Positions 46,531 through 59,522 of a stretch of 64,000 bases of DNA are shown here, piece by piece; position 1 is the first letter of the stretch, and the number at the start of each line of letters is the position of its first letter. The stretch is from assembly GCA_029844215.1 (NCBI GenBank), contig CM056720.1, positions 33,535,711-33,599,710 of the forward strand, given 5' to 3'. Below the pieces are notes generated by a model. It was given only the letters and a program-made list of their open reading frames with translations, did no database searches and had not been told where the DNA came from. The DNA comes from Przewalskia tangutica. Lineage: Eukaryota > Streptophyta > Magnoliopsida > Solanales > Solanaceae. Both the position numbers and the translations under genes were made by a program.

Positions 46531-47533
46531 CTACTCTGTTGGGCGCATAGCTAGGGAAGATGATGAACTAGCCACTGATCCCGAAGGCTGAGTCTCCACA
46601 TCCGCGCCACCTCTGGTCGGACAATTTCTCGCAAAATGGCCCTGCTGGCCGCAAGCATAACAAGTCGTCAAGAAATGCGACACTCCACAATGACACTTAC
46701 CACAACGCCACACCGGTGGGGTGGCCTCCGCTAACACCCCTTCCTCTCCGAATCACTGAATTCGCAACTGATCTTGTAGGCTGAGTCCTCCTACTTACAT
46801 CCCTCCTACTAGGACATCCTTTCGACACATGGCCCTGACGGTCGCAGGCAAAACAAGTACCAATAAAAGACGACATTCCCCGGGATGACGCCTGCCACAC
46901 TGTGAACACTGGGGAAAAAAACTGAATCCGGCTGGCTGGAACCTACGTGTAGCTGTGAACCGGAAGCCCCGAGTTCACCAACTCCGATACCCCGAATGTC
47001 ACGAACCCCGCTGGGACCACTCGACCGCGGAGGTGCATATCTAATTGCTACCGGCGCGTTGCCTCGAAAGTTACCAAAGGATCCTGCCGATTGGGCCCTC
47101 TTCTGCTGTCCTTGATTAATCTGTCGATCTCTACGTTTCTCGGCCTGCTGCGCATAAGCCCGTACGCAGGCCATGCTCAAGCCTGACTGAAGAGCTACTC
47201 TATCACAACCCTCTCTTAGATAGTCATCATGACCCGTGATAAATCGATACATAATATACTCTCTGGTTGCTACATCCCTAGCTAGTAACAGGGTCGTCTC
47301 TTTGCAATCTATACTTTCCGTTACTGGTCGTGGAACTGAAGGTTCAAATATCATGGCCGCAGTAGGAACTGCTGCCGCTGTGCTAGACTCTGCTGGGACG
47401 GGCGGCGTCGCCGAACTCCCCGAATGAAGCACCACCCCAGGTGATGATTGGGCCTGTGCCCTAGTAACCCTCTGTGCTCTACCCGCAGCTTCTACGCTTT
47501 GCCCTTCTCGGGTTGCTGCTTTACGCGAGGCAT
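46531..47533 (-). pseudogene. gag: C2 gag: capsid N-part deleted, two nucleocapsid segments
   Basis: The conserved start ATGCCTCGCG is at 47533 (complement), with a stop or frame break within 100 bp. The frame at 46809-47435 has an Ala/Pro/Thr-rich part, then the capsid C-terminal match (YRFITG, then RVALQSGLSMACVRAYAQQ). The capsid N-part with the FYG signature is missing. Two knuckle segments follow: one at about 46800-46925 (HPGEC across a frameshift, then CFACDRQGHVSKGC) and one at about 46600-46720 (CGKCHCG.., then CYACGQQGHFARNC). It ends MRPTE, TAG at 46531-46533. Confidence 0.7.
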
Positions 47534-47638
47534 AACCCGAGTGGAAAGAAATACGTTAGAGGTCCAACTTATAACACGCCTCTAAGCACGATCTCGAGTG
47601 AGAAGAATGGAAACTAATCCTAAATATCCTATAGCCTC

Positions 47639-47672
47639 GATTATTGGTGTGGTGCACAACACACCGATAATC
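47639..47672 (-). ncRNA. C2 leader hairpin, putative dimerisation loop
   Basis: On the minus strand GATTAT, C, GGTGTG, TTGTGCAC, CACACC, A, ATAATC. The lower stem is perfect. It combines the family B upper stem with the A/C loop palindrome GTGCAC, an intermediate that supports compensatory change. Confidence 0.6.
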
Positions 47673-47716
47673 AAGACTTACTAGATACGGCCTCAGACAC
47701 TTTCCAAGGATTAATC

Positions 47717-47729
47717 GCTCACGATACCA
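47717..47729 (-). promoter_or_regulatory. C2 primer binding site
   Basis: The minus strand reads TGGTATCGTGAGC, 4 bp from the LTR end TGTCACGACC. It is the initiator-Met type with CAG read as CGTG, as at 32771. Confidence 0.7.
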
Positions 47730-47733
47730 CTTT

Positions 47734-50700
47734 TGTCACGACCAACCTGCCCGCGGATCGTGTCTTACCCCGCACCCAAGTAGACATACATCGAGTAATC
47801 ACGAACATAAAACAAGACATGAAATAATATGAAGTGTAAAACGCTTATTCGAGAAAAGTTGCCTTTCGTATATATATAAAAACTTAAATCCGAATGCAGA
47901 TCCCATTTACAAACTGCGCCACAACAAGATTTCATGCACTTAAGAATGATATAGCGACAATGGCGGAGACAGGGCCGCCATACCGAATGTAAGTACCTAC
48001 AACGACAGGACTATACCACCGATAAGCCACCGAGAAACGGAGCTTCCCAAAACGCTGAATCGTGATCCTAAGAGCGAGGATCGACGATCGTGTACCTTAC
48101 TCATGCAGATGAACGCAGCTCAAGGAGGTCGAGATAGGTACCAAGTATGTGAAATCGAAATACAGTAAATGAAATCATAGTAGTCTATATAAAGCGGAGA
48201 CATGTATGATAACCAAACTACGCTCACAATAAATAAGCGATATGTCAAGTCGTGACTCACGCCTCAAAGTCACCACTCAAATATAACTATGGGTCTCACG
48301 CCCACAACATCAATCATACCCGTGGAATACCTTCCTCACCGCTTGCCTATGATATAAAAGCACCAAGGAATACACATGAACACCGTGTCCCACCTGTGTC
48401 ATAATAAAACCGCACGGTAAGTACGAAGGCATAGCCGACATTAAACCCTACAAGCACTCAACAAGGTCATAAATCGTATTACGAGGTCCTGCCTAGACCG
48501 CCACATGATCGGCCGCCACTCGCCCGCGATCTAATGCGCGTCTAGTCCTGGAACTTCCCGCAGCTCCGCATAGCACCACATAGCCCGCATGAGGTATTCC
48601 CGCATCGAGGGTAGCTACTCCCGCATCATCTGGACTCGCACCGCATAGCCACATTGCACCGCATGACCACAAAGGCCGCATTAACCGGAACTCGTAGCTC
48701 GCGTAGGTCCCCGACCCGCATGACGTATTCTCGAATCATGGTCCTGCATCGCCCGAAGTCTACCCCGACGGAGGGCAGCAACCCCTGATCATGTCAAGAG
48801 GTGAGTGATATAATACTAACATAACAACTTATCGTTTAAACAACATAAGCACAACAAGGGAAACCCCTTTACACAAACATCACAATATACTAACACACGT
48901 AGCATCCTAACATGTTTACTTATCAAATCAACAAGAAAGTATTACAAGGCTATCACAAACCAACACAATCAAGTTATTCACACAAGGCACTTCCTACTTT
49001 ATGTCGACAAGTTCGGGTTTTTATCCCCAAAGTACTTCATACATTAATTCTTTAAAAGATCCGTTTCTTTCACAAAAGTCACAAAATACCCGTAGTATAA
49101 AAATAGAGTGACTATCTTTTTAAGTAAACCAAAACACTTCCCTTTGTAAAATCAAGTAACAACATTATTTTCCAAACGTTCAAGTTTGCCTAATTTCAAA
49201 TGCTCAAGTTTCTCATTTTCGAAAGGTTTCGTAGTTCATAGTCTTAATCATTTAATAATATAATTCTCTTTTAAAATAATCTGAGAAACATATACCTTAT
49301 GTGTGAGTAGGTTATTCTTGTTCATAACAATCTTATTAAAGCAGCCATGATCTAGGAAATGTGATATCATTTTGTCTTATCTTAGCTTCTATGCAGATGG
49401 AGGTTTCTACTGGTTTTAATAATACTTAATTAGTCAATACATTTCCCTTTATTAACGCTGCCGTGGTTCGTTCGATACTTATTCCGATTCAAATCAAGAA
49501 ACATTATTCCTTTGAAAAACCAAGTACTCATTACTCACGAATGAGGTTTCACACTTTTTAACAAAATTCATATTAATGGATTAAGTCAAGTCTCTTATCT
49601 TTTAAGATCAAGTCTCTTAACTTCTAAAATCAATAAACCATTCTTTTTATCTCTCTTAAGTCGTTATACCTAACTTCCCATAAAGCTAGTATAACTCTTA
49701 AGCTTTTAAAACCAAGTATTACTCTTCTTTCAAAAATGGTTCTTAATTCTTTTGAAATACTTCAAGATTCTTATTATTTAGACTCAAGTCAAAAGACATC
49801 GCAAAGAAAACCACGCTCGATTAACACACGACGCCACCGTACTATATATATTCTTTTAAAATATCATGCTCAAGAGGATAGGAAGAATCACATACCGCGA
49901 CGATTATCGACAATTAGCAAAACGCCCACGGTATAACCCTACTAGCCTTGTCCACCTTTCAAGTAACATGCTACTCGCGAACATTCAACCTATAAAGGTC
50001 ATATACGCCCATCAACGCCTAGACTACTTTGTAGAATATTCTAAGCGTGGGGTTCTCTATTCTACGGAAAATCGCAAGACTTCCCTACCCGTTAAGCTAC
50101 ACAAGTCTCATCAAATACAAATTCTATGTAAGTCTGCTTTAATTCTTCTTCTTTAATATTCTTCCGATGTGATTTCAGTTTAACTCTCTTCAGAATATCC
50201 TTCTATGTATCTTATATACATTTCTATACTACTACGATGTAATTTCCAATTACAATATAAGGACAAGAGTATTTACCTCGATAAGCTCAAAATTATCCAA
50301 GTTTAAATGTCGATCCCGAGCAACGCTTAGCTCTACTCGGCGCTCAACCCACTCCAAACAACCCTTAGAAGTTCTACGCAACTTCTTCTTAATACTTCAA
50401 CCAACTGTGAAGATTTTCCTTAGGGTTTCGTTTTGAGATCAAGGAAGTATAATAGTATTTCGGGCTTTTAGTATAGGTGTAACCTTGGAATACTACAAGG
50501 TATTTGGGCCAAGGTATTTTGGAATAGTAACAATACTTGGAGAATACCTTTCTACCAAGGGGTGTATTTTACGAAAACAACTCAAGGGGGGTGTGTCTCG
50601 GCCAGGGCCTCTCAAAAGGGGAGGGGAGCTCTTTGACGAGAGCTTCACTGAGGAGGTGGGATTTTTAAGACTTAGAAGTCATTTGAGGGATGAAGAAATC

Positions 50701-51127
50701 TTCAACTAAGGGGGGGGGGGTATTTATAGGCCAATCAATGGCCAAGATCAAGACAAGTGGTGGGCAAGTGGAGGGTCAAGATTTGGACAAGTGTTTGTGG
50801 GTCCCACTTGCTCATCTACTACACAAAATATCCTACCAACTCCTTGACCAAAAAAAATGCCAAGAATGGTCCTTCACGTCGTCCACTTGAGGGTGACAAG
50901 TGTCGCCCTCTCGTTGGTCCAAAATATTTCATCTCTCGGAAAAATCCGCAAAAATAATTAATGTGGCTGCCGTAATTTTCCCTTCGTAAAGTTTGGAAAA
51001 CGTTTCGTCGGAAAACAATTCTTTTTGGTAGTTGTGCACAAATATTTTCGTCCCTTGCCTAATCTTAAGGCTTAAACTTTCGTACGTATGTCCTCACGTA
51101 CATACTCTGGAAATACGGGGTATAACA
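47734..51127 (-). repeat. C2 5' LTR
   Basis: It is 3394 bp, about 100 bp shorter than the 3' LTR mainly through many small losses at CAG, CTG and CCG sites. The repeat module is at about 48500-48760, reversed TATAAATA at 50721-50728 after a ten-G run, and the end GGGGTATAACA at 51127. Confidence 0.9.
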
Positions 51128-52764
51128 CTTACAATTTAAACATCAAAGTACAATCAAGAAAGTATATAGAACAAATTCTATTTTAGGCAATCCAAATACA
51201 ACCAAGGCATGGATCATTTAAGGAGTAGGACATACTTTCTTTATCTTAAGGAATCATGCTAGAAGAGGAGATAGTTCACATACCTTTTTGGCTAAATCCA
51301 CAAGCTAAGCTGAATACGCCGTACGTAGAATTGTCAACCTATAATGGTCACAACATGACTATCAATTTCAAGTTTCTAACGTAGAATAATACTAAGTACA
51401 CGGTCTCTTATTCTACGGAAAATCGGGCAGCACCTCCTTTGTTTCTACTTACTTGCCACCTTTTTCAAGGCCGAATACAATAACCAACACGCCACATTTA
51501 AGGCTCAAAACAACAACCAAACAAAGGGGATTACACGCCTTACAATACGTGTAAAATTCCGCCCCACAATTCATACCAAGTAGATTAATACTCACAAGCC
51601 ATTCTCGGCCAACTTATAACCAATCCTAAGTCCTTTCCAATTCTTTTTCAATCCAAGTTCTTAGGCCAAACATGTTATATAGTTATAAACAACTTCAACA
51701 ACTACAATTTCCTTCTTATACAACATGCGACGACTTAAACTAACAATCAACTTGAAATGTAATCTTAAGGCTAAACATGCTAGTTTTTTGGATTAGGGTT
51801 CCAATAGCCAACAAACATATCAAACTTCATACTATATATCTCATGCTTGCTAATATCCATAACTACAACAATGTGTAAACTTTAATTGCTAAAACGACAA
51901 GAATTATACCTTTTCAAGCCCTTAAAATTTCCAAGATTCAAAGTCACTCCTTAGCAATTCTTAGCTCCTTTCCTTTACGCTCCAATCCGCTATTTGAAGC
52001 CCTTAGAAGTTCACAACTAACTTCTCTTCCATTTCCAATCAAAACCTAGAAAAGCAACTAGGTTTTCACCTTGCGACTAACACGAAAACTCTCTCTTTCC
52101 GGGATTTTTCTATTGAGATACACTTACAATACACTCATGAACCTTGGTTTAAAGTCTTGTGGCTAATGGATCACAAACTAAAATTTTTTGTGTGGGAATG
52201 GCACTAAAGCCGAGAGCAAGATAGGCTAAGCTCAAGGTTCTCTCAATTTTTCTAAGTGTAAAATGCCAAGTCATGCTACTTAGGATGATATATAACATAT
52301 TAGAGGGTCTAGATTACAACACATGTATAAATTGGATGGATGGGATCAAGCCAAGTGGCTCTTGACTTGGTCAACAATGTCAAGCTCTAACTTAGCAAGA
52401 CTTTCTTCTTTACAATTGTCAAATGACCCTTTTGCCCTTGCATAATTCGACTGCCATGTGGGAGGGTGCCACGTCGCCTCCCATTTGTCCATAAAATTAG
52501 AACCTCGTGGCCCCGCAAAATGTAAAATTCCTCGGGTGGGCCCCACATGATCAAATCCGTAAAAATAAATTTCCATAATGTTAATAAGTTCCATATTCTT
52601 CAAATAATGCATTTTGAGAATCCAATTCTCAACAACGAACATTTTTCCTTTCCGACGTCCGGAAGATTTTCTCGGAAAAACAATTCTTCCTTTCGTGCAA
52701 TTTCCGTGTCTTGATTCCTTACGCATTCTCTCTTATACATGTCCTGGACTTACGGGGTGTAACA

Positions 52765-53662
52765 TTCTTTCCCCCTTAGAAACATTCGTCCTCGAATGTT
52801 CTTAGTCGGTTGTCATGTTATACAAACTCCGGCATAAACTCTATACTATGCCTATCAGTCAAAACTGCACAAGACCAACGATGCCACACATAACCACCAC
52901 CTAACATACGTAAACATATCAATGGACCTTCCGTCCGCGACCCCTTCTCACAAAACTCGAAGGTTACAGTCTTATCACAGACAAGATCTTTAGAGGTTAC
53001 TTTCTTTCCTTACTTGTCATACTTTCTCGTACTTTCAAACTTATCTAGTACACGTACAAAAATCTCAAATATTGTTTCTGTTCTCCAATCCTTGGAGTTA
53101 CTTTCCAAGCTTGGCCATATTGTTAATTAAATTCCCATAAGGCTCTTCTCGCCCCACGACCTAGTCGTTCCTGGAACGCATCCACGAACTCGTACAACGA
53201 TTAACTAAACTTGGGCCTTGCATCCCCGGGACCCTATCATAGCGGGACCATATCCAACTGACATCACCCGATTCCATACTATTGGCTGACCCGAAATGAG
53301 TCCATAACCCGACCCAGCGTCGCACTTAACTCCTCATTCTTAGTCTGAAATAAATCTTTCTATTATCTCAAGGTACTTCTTCACCCTATCCCCCTATTCA
53401 CTAGAGGTTCGTCACATAAGCCAAAGTATTTCTACTGTACATCCTTCCCTATTGGTCTTTACACTGTTACGGGATAACTACAACTTGTGAACTCTACACA
53501 ACTATAGTCTCAGTTCACTTATCATTCTTGTCAACATTCTTAACTTTTCACTTTACTAATCAAAGTATTCCTACCTCTGGGGTACTATCACTTACAACTG
53601 CTAGCAACAAAGGAAAACATATATGCTAGGGCGAAGTCTGAATCTATCAATGCACGTATGAT
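52765..53662 (-). other. B2 first post-gag region and polypurine tract
   Basis: The reversed polypurine tract TTCTTTCCCCCTT is at 52765-52777, then the reversed inverted repeat. The rest is non-coding as far as can be seen and matches 58626-59522 and 53-1317. Confidence 0.75.
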
Positions 53663-54490
53663 TCAAAAGAATCGAAATATACATGTACCCCCACGCGATG
53701 TCGCCTCCTGATCCTGCCCCGTAGTCACGTCATCTCTCGCGTTCAAGGACCGCGAACTATAAACTCCACCCGACTCTACCACGATTGGATGACATCTGAA
53801 CACCGCCTCGGGGACGACAATCGTGGAGGAAAGGTAACCAACCATCGCTCATAGCCGAGCCACCTACCGCGCTTCTTCTAACAGGATATTCCCACTTCTT
53901 GTGGCCCGGACGGTCACAATAATAACAAACATCTGTGCCATGTCGGCATTTCCCCAAATGACGCTTACTACATTGGAAACACTGAGGAATATGTGGCCTC
54001 GACTGAGAAAATCCTCTGCTCCTCTGAGAACCTCGACTCGGAGCTCGGACCGCTCCTAAATACTCGGGGTCCAAACTCCCACCGTGAGGCGGGGTATGTA
54101 CCGGGTAGGCTGACGAATATCTCACTTCGCCGAGGCTGCTCGTCCATAAACTCACCGGAATAACCAACCGGTCTAGCCCTCTTACGCAGATCTCCGCGCT
54201 GACCCTCTACCCCATGTACACCTGTCTGTACTGGCCGAATAACCTCATGTTGATGAAACTGTAGCACCGCTATCTTGGTCAATAACATAATGGCTTCCTT
54301 CAGAACCCTAAAGTCTTCCCCTAACTGAGAAACTGGAGGCTCTGGTGCTGGGGCCTCAAAACTCGCGCAGAAGAACTCGCCGATCGCGACAATGTCCAAG
54401 ATACCACGCATGAGCCCTATCAACTCTCGAGTCCGACCGTAGCTCTCGCTACTCCTTTGCCCTTCTCGGGCGTTGCCCTCCTCGAGGCAT
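53663..54490 (-). pseudogene. gag: B2 first gag, capsid-less form
   Basis: The start ATGCCTCGAGG is at 54490 (complement) and the stop TGA at 53663-53665. It has the same layout as B1 gag: N-part, MLLTKIAVLQFHQHEVIRP, RARPVGY, GGSLDP, then knuckles CFQCSKRHLGKC and CYYCDRPGHKKWEY near 53890-54000; the last Cys of the second knuckle reads Tyr. No capsid signature. Frame shifts near 53970, 54160 and 54430. Confidence 0.7.
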
Positions 54491-54600
54491 GATCAGAACA
54501 CAACAATACGCCGAGAGGAATTATCTTACTAACACTTCTATGGCACGATCTTAGTGTGAGAAGAATAGAAACCAACTCCTAAATGTCACGTAGCTCTCAC

Positions 54601-54682
54601 TTATGGGTGTGCGCAACACACCGATAATCAAGAATCTACTAGACACGGTGTAAACATTCCAAGGATCGATCGCTCGATACCA
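54601..54682 (-). ncRNA. B2 first leader: hairpin and primer site
   Basis: The hairpin is at 54601-54629, with GGTGTG, loop TTGCGC and a right arm that has lost one C relative to other copies. The primer site TGGTATCGAGC is at 54672-54682 (complement), next to the LTR at 54685. Confidence 0.5.
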
Positions 54683-54684
54683 CT

Positions 54685-57600
54685 CCACACCAACCTCAAG
54701 CCTGCGGATCGTGCCCTACCCAGGCACCCTTCTACCTTAACAACTAAGTAAATCGCGAAATTAAATAACACCTCAATTTTTTTAAAACCACCGATGCGTG
54801 CAAGCCGACAAGGCTGCCATATAATATACATAATAATAAAAAAGACACTACACTGCATACGAGTCCAATCCCACATATGAATACGCACCTCAAGAGTTTT
54901 ATCGAACTATGACGACAAGGCCCCGCCGCACCATAATCGCATAAAAGCACATCGAAAGAACTTATACCAAAAGATAAACTCCCAACGTAGGAGCTATCCA
55001 AAACTCGGCGGTCCTACACCTACCGATCACCAAACAACGTACCTAAAGTCACAGATGAACGCACTTCAAGGAGGTCAGTACGAAGAATGTACCAAGTATG
55101 TGAAACAGTAAGTACTGTAATGAAATCATAACAGTCTAAACAAAATAGGAGACATGTATGATTGCCAACCTACAGTACACAATACATAAGCAGTCATATC
55201 AAGTCAGGGACGCATGCCCTCATAGTCACTACTCAAATAACAGTACACAGTGCCTTACTAACAATGAGAGTAAATAGTAGTATACTTTCAATATAAAATA
55301 GGAAACTCACGATCAAATCATGGGTAGCAAATCCATGGAAACAGGTGGTATAACGTCTTGGGGGTTTACCCCTCATTTATACTCTTACCTTGAGGCAGGT
55401 GGTGTAACGTATTGGGGGTTTACCCCTCATTTATACTCTTATCCTGGAGAAGGTGGTAAAGAAGGTGGTATAATGTCTTGTGGGTTTACCCCTCATTTAT
55501 ACTCTTACCCTGGAGAAGGTGGTATAACGTCTTGGGGGTTTTCCCCTCATTTATACTCTTACCCCATCTCAACCGGCCGTCACATAATAAATAAGCAAGT
55601 TAAGAAATCCCCCTAACTTCTTATTAGTCTTATTCATATACACTCTCATTTTAGTTTACTTAAGGCACTAACATGACATTATAAATCCAGGAATCTAACC
55701 CGCCTCCTGGACACATGCCCCGGAATCCCACATCGCAAGCATGTCCAAGGAGTAACACAAATAATGGAAGCATACCCGTGGAATCCCACATCACTGTCGG
55801 TACGTCCAAGTAAACTCACAACAAGATAGCCGACCCTCCAACCGAGAGTCGTGGCAACGTGATAAAACATAATACTTGCACTCAAAGGCTATCACCAGCA
55901 CACATAGGCAAGTTCATAAAATCTATAGACTTTCATTTTATAAACTCAAGGCACTTATAGAATAATTCTCAATTAAACAAGCCAAAATACTTATCAAGGC
56001 ACCCATCGAATAATTCTCAATTAAACAAGCCAAAGTACTTATCAAGGCACACATAGAATAATTCTCAATTAAACAAGCCAAAGTACTTATCAAGGCACCC
56101 ATCGAATAATTCTCAATTAAACAAGCCAAAGTACTTATCAAGGCACCCATCGAATAATTCTCAATTAAACAAGCCAAAGTACTTATCAAGGCACCCATCG
56201 AATAATTCTCAATTAAACAAGCCAAAGTACTTATCAAGGCACCCATCGAATAATTCTCAATTAAACAAGCCAAAGTACTTATCAAGGCACACATAGAATA
56301 ATTCTCAATTAAACAAGCCAAAGTACTACGTACGTACATTCTTTTCAAAAGACTCCTTTTTATGTAAAACCCCAAGATACTAACACCCGTAGTATCAAGG
56401 TGTGTCTATTTTTCAAAGTAAGTTACTACACTTTTTAGAAAACTCTTTTCAAAGCTCGAAATCAAGTAACTTCAAATTTTCACAATCTAGGCAACTTATG
56501 CCTAATAATCAAAATAGACAACTTTCTTAACCCTCCATAAAGCCGTTATAACCAACTTCCCATAAAGCCGTTATAACCCTTTATGGTTTTAGACATATTC
56601 ATTCCTTTTTATAACCAAGAGACTTATACTTAAAACCAAGTATCACATACTTACAGATTAAGTTTCTTAACTTTCAAAATACTTCAAGTCTCTTAATATT
56701 TAGAAAACAAGTTTCTTCTACTTTTAAACCTCAAGTAACTCACACCTTTAAAACAAGTTACTTCTCTTAAATCATGTCATTTCTCCTCTCTTAAAACAAT
56801 TAAGTAAATCACTCCTTTAACTCCCCTAAAGTCATTATAACGACCCTTAGGTTTTGGAACTAAGGCACTAGCCAAAAGATTTGGAAACCACTTCCTTTTC
56901 AAGACTCTATGTACTTTAAGTAAAATACTTTCACTTTTAAGAATCCAACTTCACTAAGGCAATGGATTATACAACTTACAATTTAAACATCAAAGTACAA
57001 TCAAGAAAGTATATAGAACAAATTCTATTTTAGGCAATCCAAATACAACCAAGAAATGGATCATTTAAGGAGTAGGACATACTTTCTTTATCTTAAGGAA
57101 TCATGCTAGAAGAGGAGATAGTTCACATACCTTTTCGGCTAAATCCACAAGCTAAGCCGAATACGCCGTACGTAGAATTGTCAACCTATAATGGTCACAA
57201 CATGACTATCAATTTCAAGTTTCTAACGTAGAATAATACTAAGTACACGGTCTCTTATTCTACGGAAAATCGGGCAGCACCTCCTTTGTTTCTACTTACT
57301 TGCCACCTTTTTCAAGGTCGAATACAATAACCAACACGCCACATTTAAGGCTCAAAACAACAACCAAACAAAGGGGATTACACGCCTTACAATACGTGTA
57401 AAATTCCGCCGCACAATTCATACCAAGTAGATTAATACTCACAAGCCATTCTCGGCCAACTTATAACCAATCCTAAGTCCTTTCCAATTCTTTTTCAATC
57501 CAAGTTCTTAGGCCAAACATGTTATATAGTTATAAACAACTTCAACAACTACAATTTCCTTCTTATACAATATGCGACGACTTAAACTAATAATCAACTT

Positions 57601-58625
57601 GAAATGTAATCTTAAGGCTAAACACGCTAGTTTTTGGATTAGGGTTCCAATAGCCAACAAACATATCAAACTTCATACTATATATCTCATGCTTGCTAAT
57701 ATCCATAACTACAACAATGTGTAAACTTTAATTGCTAAAACGACAAGAATTATACCTTTTCAAGCCCTTAAAATTTCCAAGATTCAAAGTCGCTCCTTAG
57801 CAATTCTTAGCTCCTTTCCTTTACGCTCCAATCCGCTATTTGAAGCCCTTAGAAGTTCACAACTAACTTCTCTTCCATTTCCAATCAAAACCTAGAAAAG
57901 CAACTAGGTTTTCACCTTGTGACTAACACGAAAAATCTCTCTTTCCGGGATTTTTCTATTGAGATACACTTACAATACACTCATGAACCTTGGTTTAAAG
58001 TCTTGTGGCTAATGGATCACAAACTAAAATTTTTTGTGTGGGAATGGCACTAAAGCCGAGAGCAAGATAGGCTAAGCTCAAGGTTCTCTCAATTTTTCTA
58101 AGTGTAAAATGCCAAGTCATGCTACTTAGGATGATATATAACATATTGGAGGGTCTATATTACAACACATGTATAAATTGGATGGATGGGATCAAGCCAA
58201 GTGGCTCTTGACTTGGTCAATAATGTCAAGCTCTAACTTAGCAAGACTTTCTCTTCTTTACAATTGTCAAATGACCCTTTTGCCCTTGCATAATTCGACC
58301 AAGCCATGTGGGAGGGGTGCCACATGTCGCCCTCCCATTCGTCCATAAAATTTCGTAACCCTCGTGGGCCCCGCAAAATGTAAAGTTCCTCGGGTGGGCC
58401 CCACGTGACCAAATCCGTAAAAATAAATTTCCATAATGTTAATAAGTTCCATATTCTTCAAATAATGCATTTTGAGAATCCAATTCTCAACAACGAACAT
58501 TTTTCCTTTCCGACGTCCGGAAGATTTTCTGTCGGAAAAACAATTCTTCCTTTCGTACCAATTTCCAGGTCTTGATTCCTTACGTACATTCTCTTATACA
58601 TGTCCTGGACTTACGGGGTGTAACA
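54685..58625 (-). repeat. B2 second LTR, complete
   Basis: It is about 3.94 kb, starting near CACACCAACC (the first bases are degraded) and ending GGGGTGTAACA at 58625. The 54-bp array is at 55340-55565 and the 48-bp array at 55952-56330 (8 copies). The reversed MYB-like double repeat is near 56535-56585 and TCP-like GGGCCCCAC near 58399. Confidence 0.9.
55340..56330 (-). repeat. 54-bp and 48-bp minisatellites of the B2 second LTR
   Basis: The 54-bp array has 4 copies with two internal variants (GTCTTGTGGG, GGGTTTTCCCC). The 48-bp array has 8 copies with two unit types, CACCCATCGAAT and CACACATAGAAT. The order of variants is nearly the same as at 61828-62200. Confidence 0.85.
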
Positions 58626-59522
58626 TTCTTTCCCCCTTAGAAACATTCGTCCTCGAATGTTCTTAGTCGGTTGTCATGTTATACAAACTCCGGCATAAAC
58701 TCTATACTATGCCTATCAATCAAAACTGCACAAGACCAACGATGCCACACATGGCCACCACCTAACATACGTAAACATATCAATGGACCTTCCGTCCGCG
58801 ACCCCTTCTCACAAAACTCGAAGGTTACAGTCTTATCACAGACAAGATCTTTAGAGGTTACTTTCTTTCCTTACTTGTCATACTTTCTCGTACTTTCAAA
58901 CTTATCTAGTACACGTACAAAAATCTCAAATATTGTTTCGCTTCTCCAACTCGAGTTACTTTCCAAACTTGGCCATATTGTTACTTACATTCCCGTTAAG
59001 GCTCTTCTCGGTCCTTACGACCTAGTTCCGGTGGAACGCATCCACGAACTCGTACAACGATTAACTAAACTTGGGCCTTGCATCCCCGGGACCCTATCAT
59101 AGCGGGACCATATCCAACTGACATCACCCGATTCCATACTATCGGCTGACCCGAAATGAGTCCATAACCCGACCCAGCGTCGCACTTAACTCCTCATTCT
59201 TAGTCTGAAATAAATCTTTCTCTTATCTCAAGGTACTTCTTCACCCTATCCCCCTATTCACTAGAGGTTCATCACATAAGCCAAAGTATTTCTACTGTAC
59301 ATCCTTCCCTATTGGTCTTTACACTGTTACGGGATAACTACAACTTGTGAACTCTACACAACTATAGTCTCAGTTCACTTATCATTCTTGTCAACATTCT
59401 TAACTTTTCACTTTACTAATCAAAGTATTCCTACCTCTGGGGTACTATCACTTACAACTGCTAGCAACAAAGGAAAACATATATGCTAGGGCGAAGTCTG
59501 AATCTATCAATGCACGTATGAT
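58626..59522 (-). other. B2 second post-gag region and polypurine tract
   Basis: The reversed polypurine tract is at 58626-58638. It aligns closely with 52765-53662. A plus-strand open frame at 58671-59102 is antisense to the element and contains VERIHELVQRLTKLGP. It is broken in the sister copy, so it is not called as a gene. Confidence 0.75.

Larger units (their letters stand above)
41393..51127 (-). mobile_element. C2: complete family C element, minus strand, gag only
   Basis: The 3' LTR is 41393-44885, internal region 44886-47733 and 5' LTR 47734-51127. It sits in the B2 first LTR. The right flank CTTAC (51128-51132) matches the uninterrupted copy at 56972, and the left flank reads CTTA then TCACACG, so the junction has lost about three bases (CTG). 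It is about 9.7 kb. The internal region, 2848 bp, is the longest here but still lacks pol. Confidence 0.9.
39317..52764 (-). repeat. B2 first LTR, split by C2 and lacking about 135 bp at its start
   Basis: The pieces are 39317-41392 and 51128-52764. Compared with 54685-58625 it lacks the outermost stretch with the GTGCCCTACCCAGGCACC hairpin. It joins plus-strand gag DNA at 39317 with a CCA overlap. It ends GGGGTGTAACA and is followed by the reversed polypurine tract at 52765. Confidence 0.85.

Noticed and set aside
41393..51127. C2 as a possible autonomous element because its internal region is longest
   Set aside because: The extra length is post-gag DNA without any RT, protease or integrase motif on either strand.
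55938..56375. Long repetitive open frame (145 codons, LACLIENYSMGAL-type units)
   Set aside because: It is generated by a 48-bp repeat whose length is a multiple of three, antisense to the element, and it varies with copy number. No independent sign of translation.
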